In this document: in pieces, positions 63,441 through 64,000 of the stretch
How the letters are laid out: every line of letters starts with the position of its first letter
Position numbering within the stretch: the stretch's first letter is position 1
Origin: Marinobacter sp. LQ44
GTDB lineage: Bacteria; Pseudomonadota; Gammaproteobacteria; Pseudomonadales; Oleiphilaceae
NCBI RefSeq assembly: GCF_001447155.2
Contig: NZ_CP014754.1
Coordinates: 2,108,001 to 2,172,000 of the forward strand
Direction: 5' to 3'
Length of the DNA: 64,000 nucleotides
Translations under genes and position numbers: made by a program
Notes under the pieces: model-generated
What the model was told of the DNA's origin: nothing
The model's input: the letters and a program-made list of their open reading frames with translations, nothing else
Database searches by the model: none

Positions 63441-63669
63441 GCGGTGTCCCTGATTGATATTTGTCGTGTTTCTGACTCTATCAGAAGCCACCGCCACTGG
63501 CAGTGGGGCGGCTCGCACCGATTCACCTGTCTCCCGGGCCAATTGTGCGGCGCTTTTTGTCCCAATGTGAACGGTAGCCGTCCCAACCTCGCATTCTGAA
63601 ACGCCTTTGACTCCTCCACACTGGACCCATGACATCAGCCAAAGCGTTCAATCGCAGAGGAGTACAGAC

Positions 63670-64000
63670 ATGCTGACAACAACTCAAACAGACAAGCAAA
63701 ACAAGATTTCACATACGCCGGACAATGTCTCGATCAAGCCGCAGCGCATGGGCTTCGAATTTGGAGAGCAGGTACCCCGGTACTGGTTGGATAACAACTA
63801 CCTGATCAGTCATACCATGAATGCGCTGTCGGTGCTGTTCCCCGAGGGCGAGCAGTTCTTTGTGGATTCGGTACGAGCTTTCCGGGGCCAGATTCAGGAC
63901 CCCAAGCTGAAAGAGGAAGTTCGCGGCTTTATTGGCCAGGAAGCCATGCATTCCCTGGAACACATTGCCATGAACCAGCACGTGCGTGACCAGGGCATGC
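63670..64000 (+). CDS. metal-dependent hydrolase, PF10118-like (3' end outside window)
   Basis: The first 110 residues of a protein that runs off the window. IKPQRMGFEFGEQVPRYWLD and HTMNALSVLFPEGEQFFV match the start of the YbcI-like metal-dependent hydrolase family, and GFIGQEAMHSLEHIAMN gives likely metal ligands (Glu, His, His). AGAGGAG precedes the ATG. Its neighbour is a divergent AraC-type regulator. Function is not established for the family. Confidence 0.75.
   Translation, partial: MLTTTQTDKQNKISHTPDNVSIKPQRMGFEFGEQVPRYWLDNNYLISHTMNALSVLFPEGEQFFVDSVRAFRGQIQDPKLKEEVRGFIGQEAMHSLEHIAMNQHVRDQGM

Overview
The window is a gammaproteobacterial chromosome segment, most likely Marinobacter. 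The best single indicator is a wax ester synthase (60415-61782) that reads like Marinobacter WS1. The GC-rich coding and the mix of Na+-coupled transporters, c-di-GMP proteins, orphan Hcp and nitrate assimilation genes fit a marine heterotroph. These assignments come from recognising families in the sequence; no database search was run.

Layout. 1-2.5 kb: T6SS lipase effector (DUF2235) and a lipoprotein partner. 2.6-14.4 kb: housekeeping and signalling genes (Na+ symporters, PAS chemoreceptor, DMT and MATE exporters, GGDEF and degenerate HD-GYP proteins, S-formylglutathione hydrolase, CBS protein, 1-Cys peroxiredoxin). 14.5-17.2 kb: metN-metI-metQ. 17.4-24.3 kb: HDOD-GAF protein, amidase, TauE-like exporter, and a dCache-HAMP-PAS-PAS-GGDEF gene split by an in-frame amber codon. 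24.4-26.7 kb: ExbB-ExbD-ExbD-TonB operon behind a Fur-box-like site. 27.0-29.6 kb: formate/nitrite-type channel coupled to a PP2C-Ser/Thr kinase fusion. 29.8-31.6 kb: orphan hcp and an AT-rich accessory stretch ending in a shortened HicB. 31.5-39.8 kb: type I restriction-modification operon hsdM-hsdS-abiEi-abiEii-hsdR with an AbiE toxin-antitoxin pair inside it. 40.0-53.3 kb: nitrate/nitrite assimilation (nasA, nrtABD, nasR, nasC, nirB, nirD). 53.3-64 kb: nitroreductase, MFS-acyltransferase fusion, RND pump, wax ester synthase, TM2 protein, AraC-type regulator and a truncated metal-dependent hydrolase.

How the genes work together. Nitrate would enter through NrtABD, be reduced to nitrite by NasA with electrons from NasC, and then to ammonium by NirBD. 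The FNT channel and its attached kinase/phosphatase 16 kb away appear to belong to the same regulon. Four leaders (before FNT, nasA, nrtA and nasC) each carry a -24/-12 (sigma54) promoter followed by an intrinsic terminator in the 5' UTR. In each, a small hairpin overlaps the terminator's 5' arm, and in three of the four it has an A..G.. hexaloop. With a NIT-ANTAR protein (NasR) encoded in the cluster, this predicts nitrogen-limitation control of initiation plus nitrate/nitrite-dependent antitermination.

A second recurrent structure is a set of roughly 85-105 bp inverted-repeat elements, three of them between genes of one operon (metI-metQ, nrtB-nrtD, nirB-nirD). The 25-26 bp arms are unrelated in sequence between copies but self-complementary within each copy.
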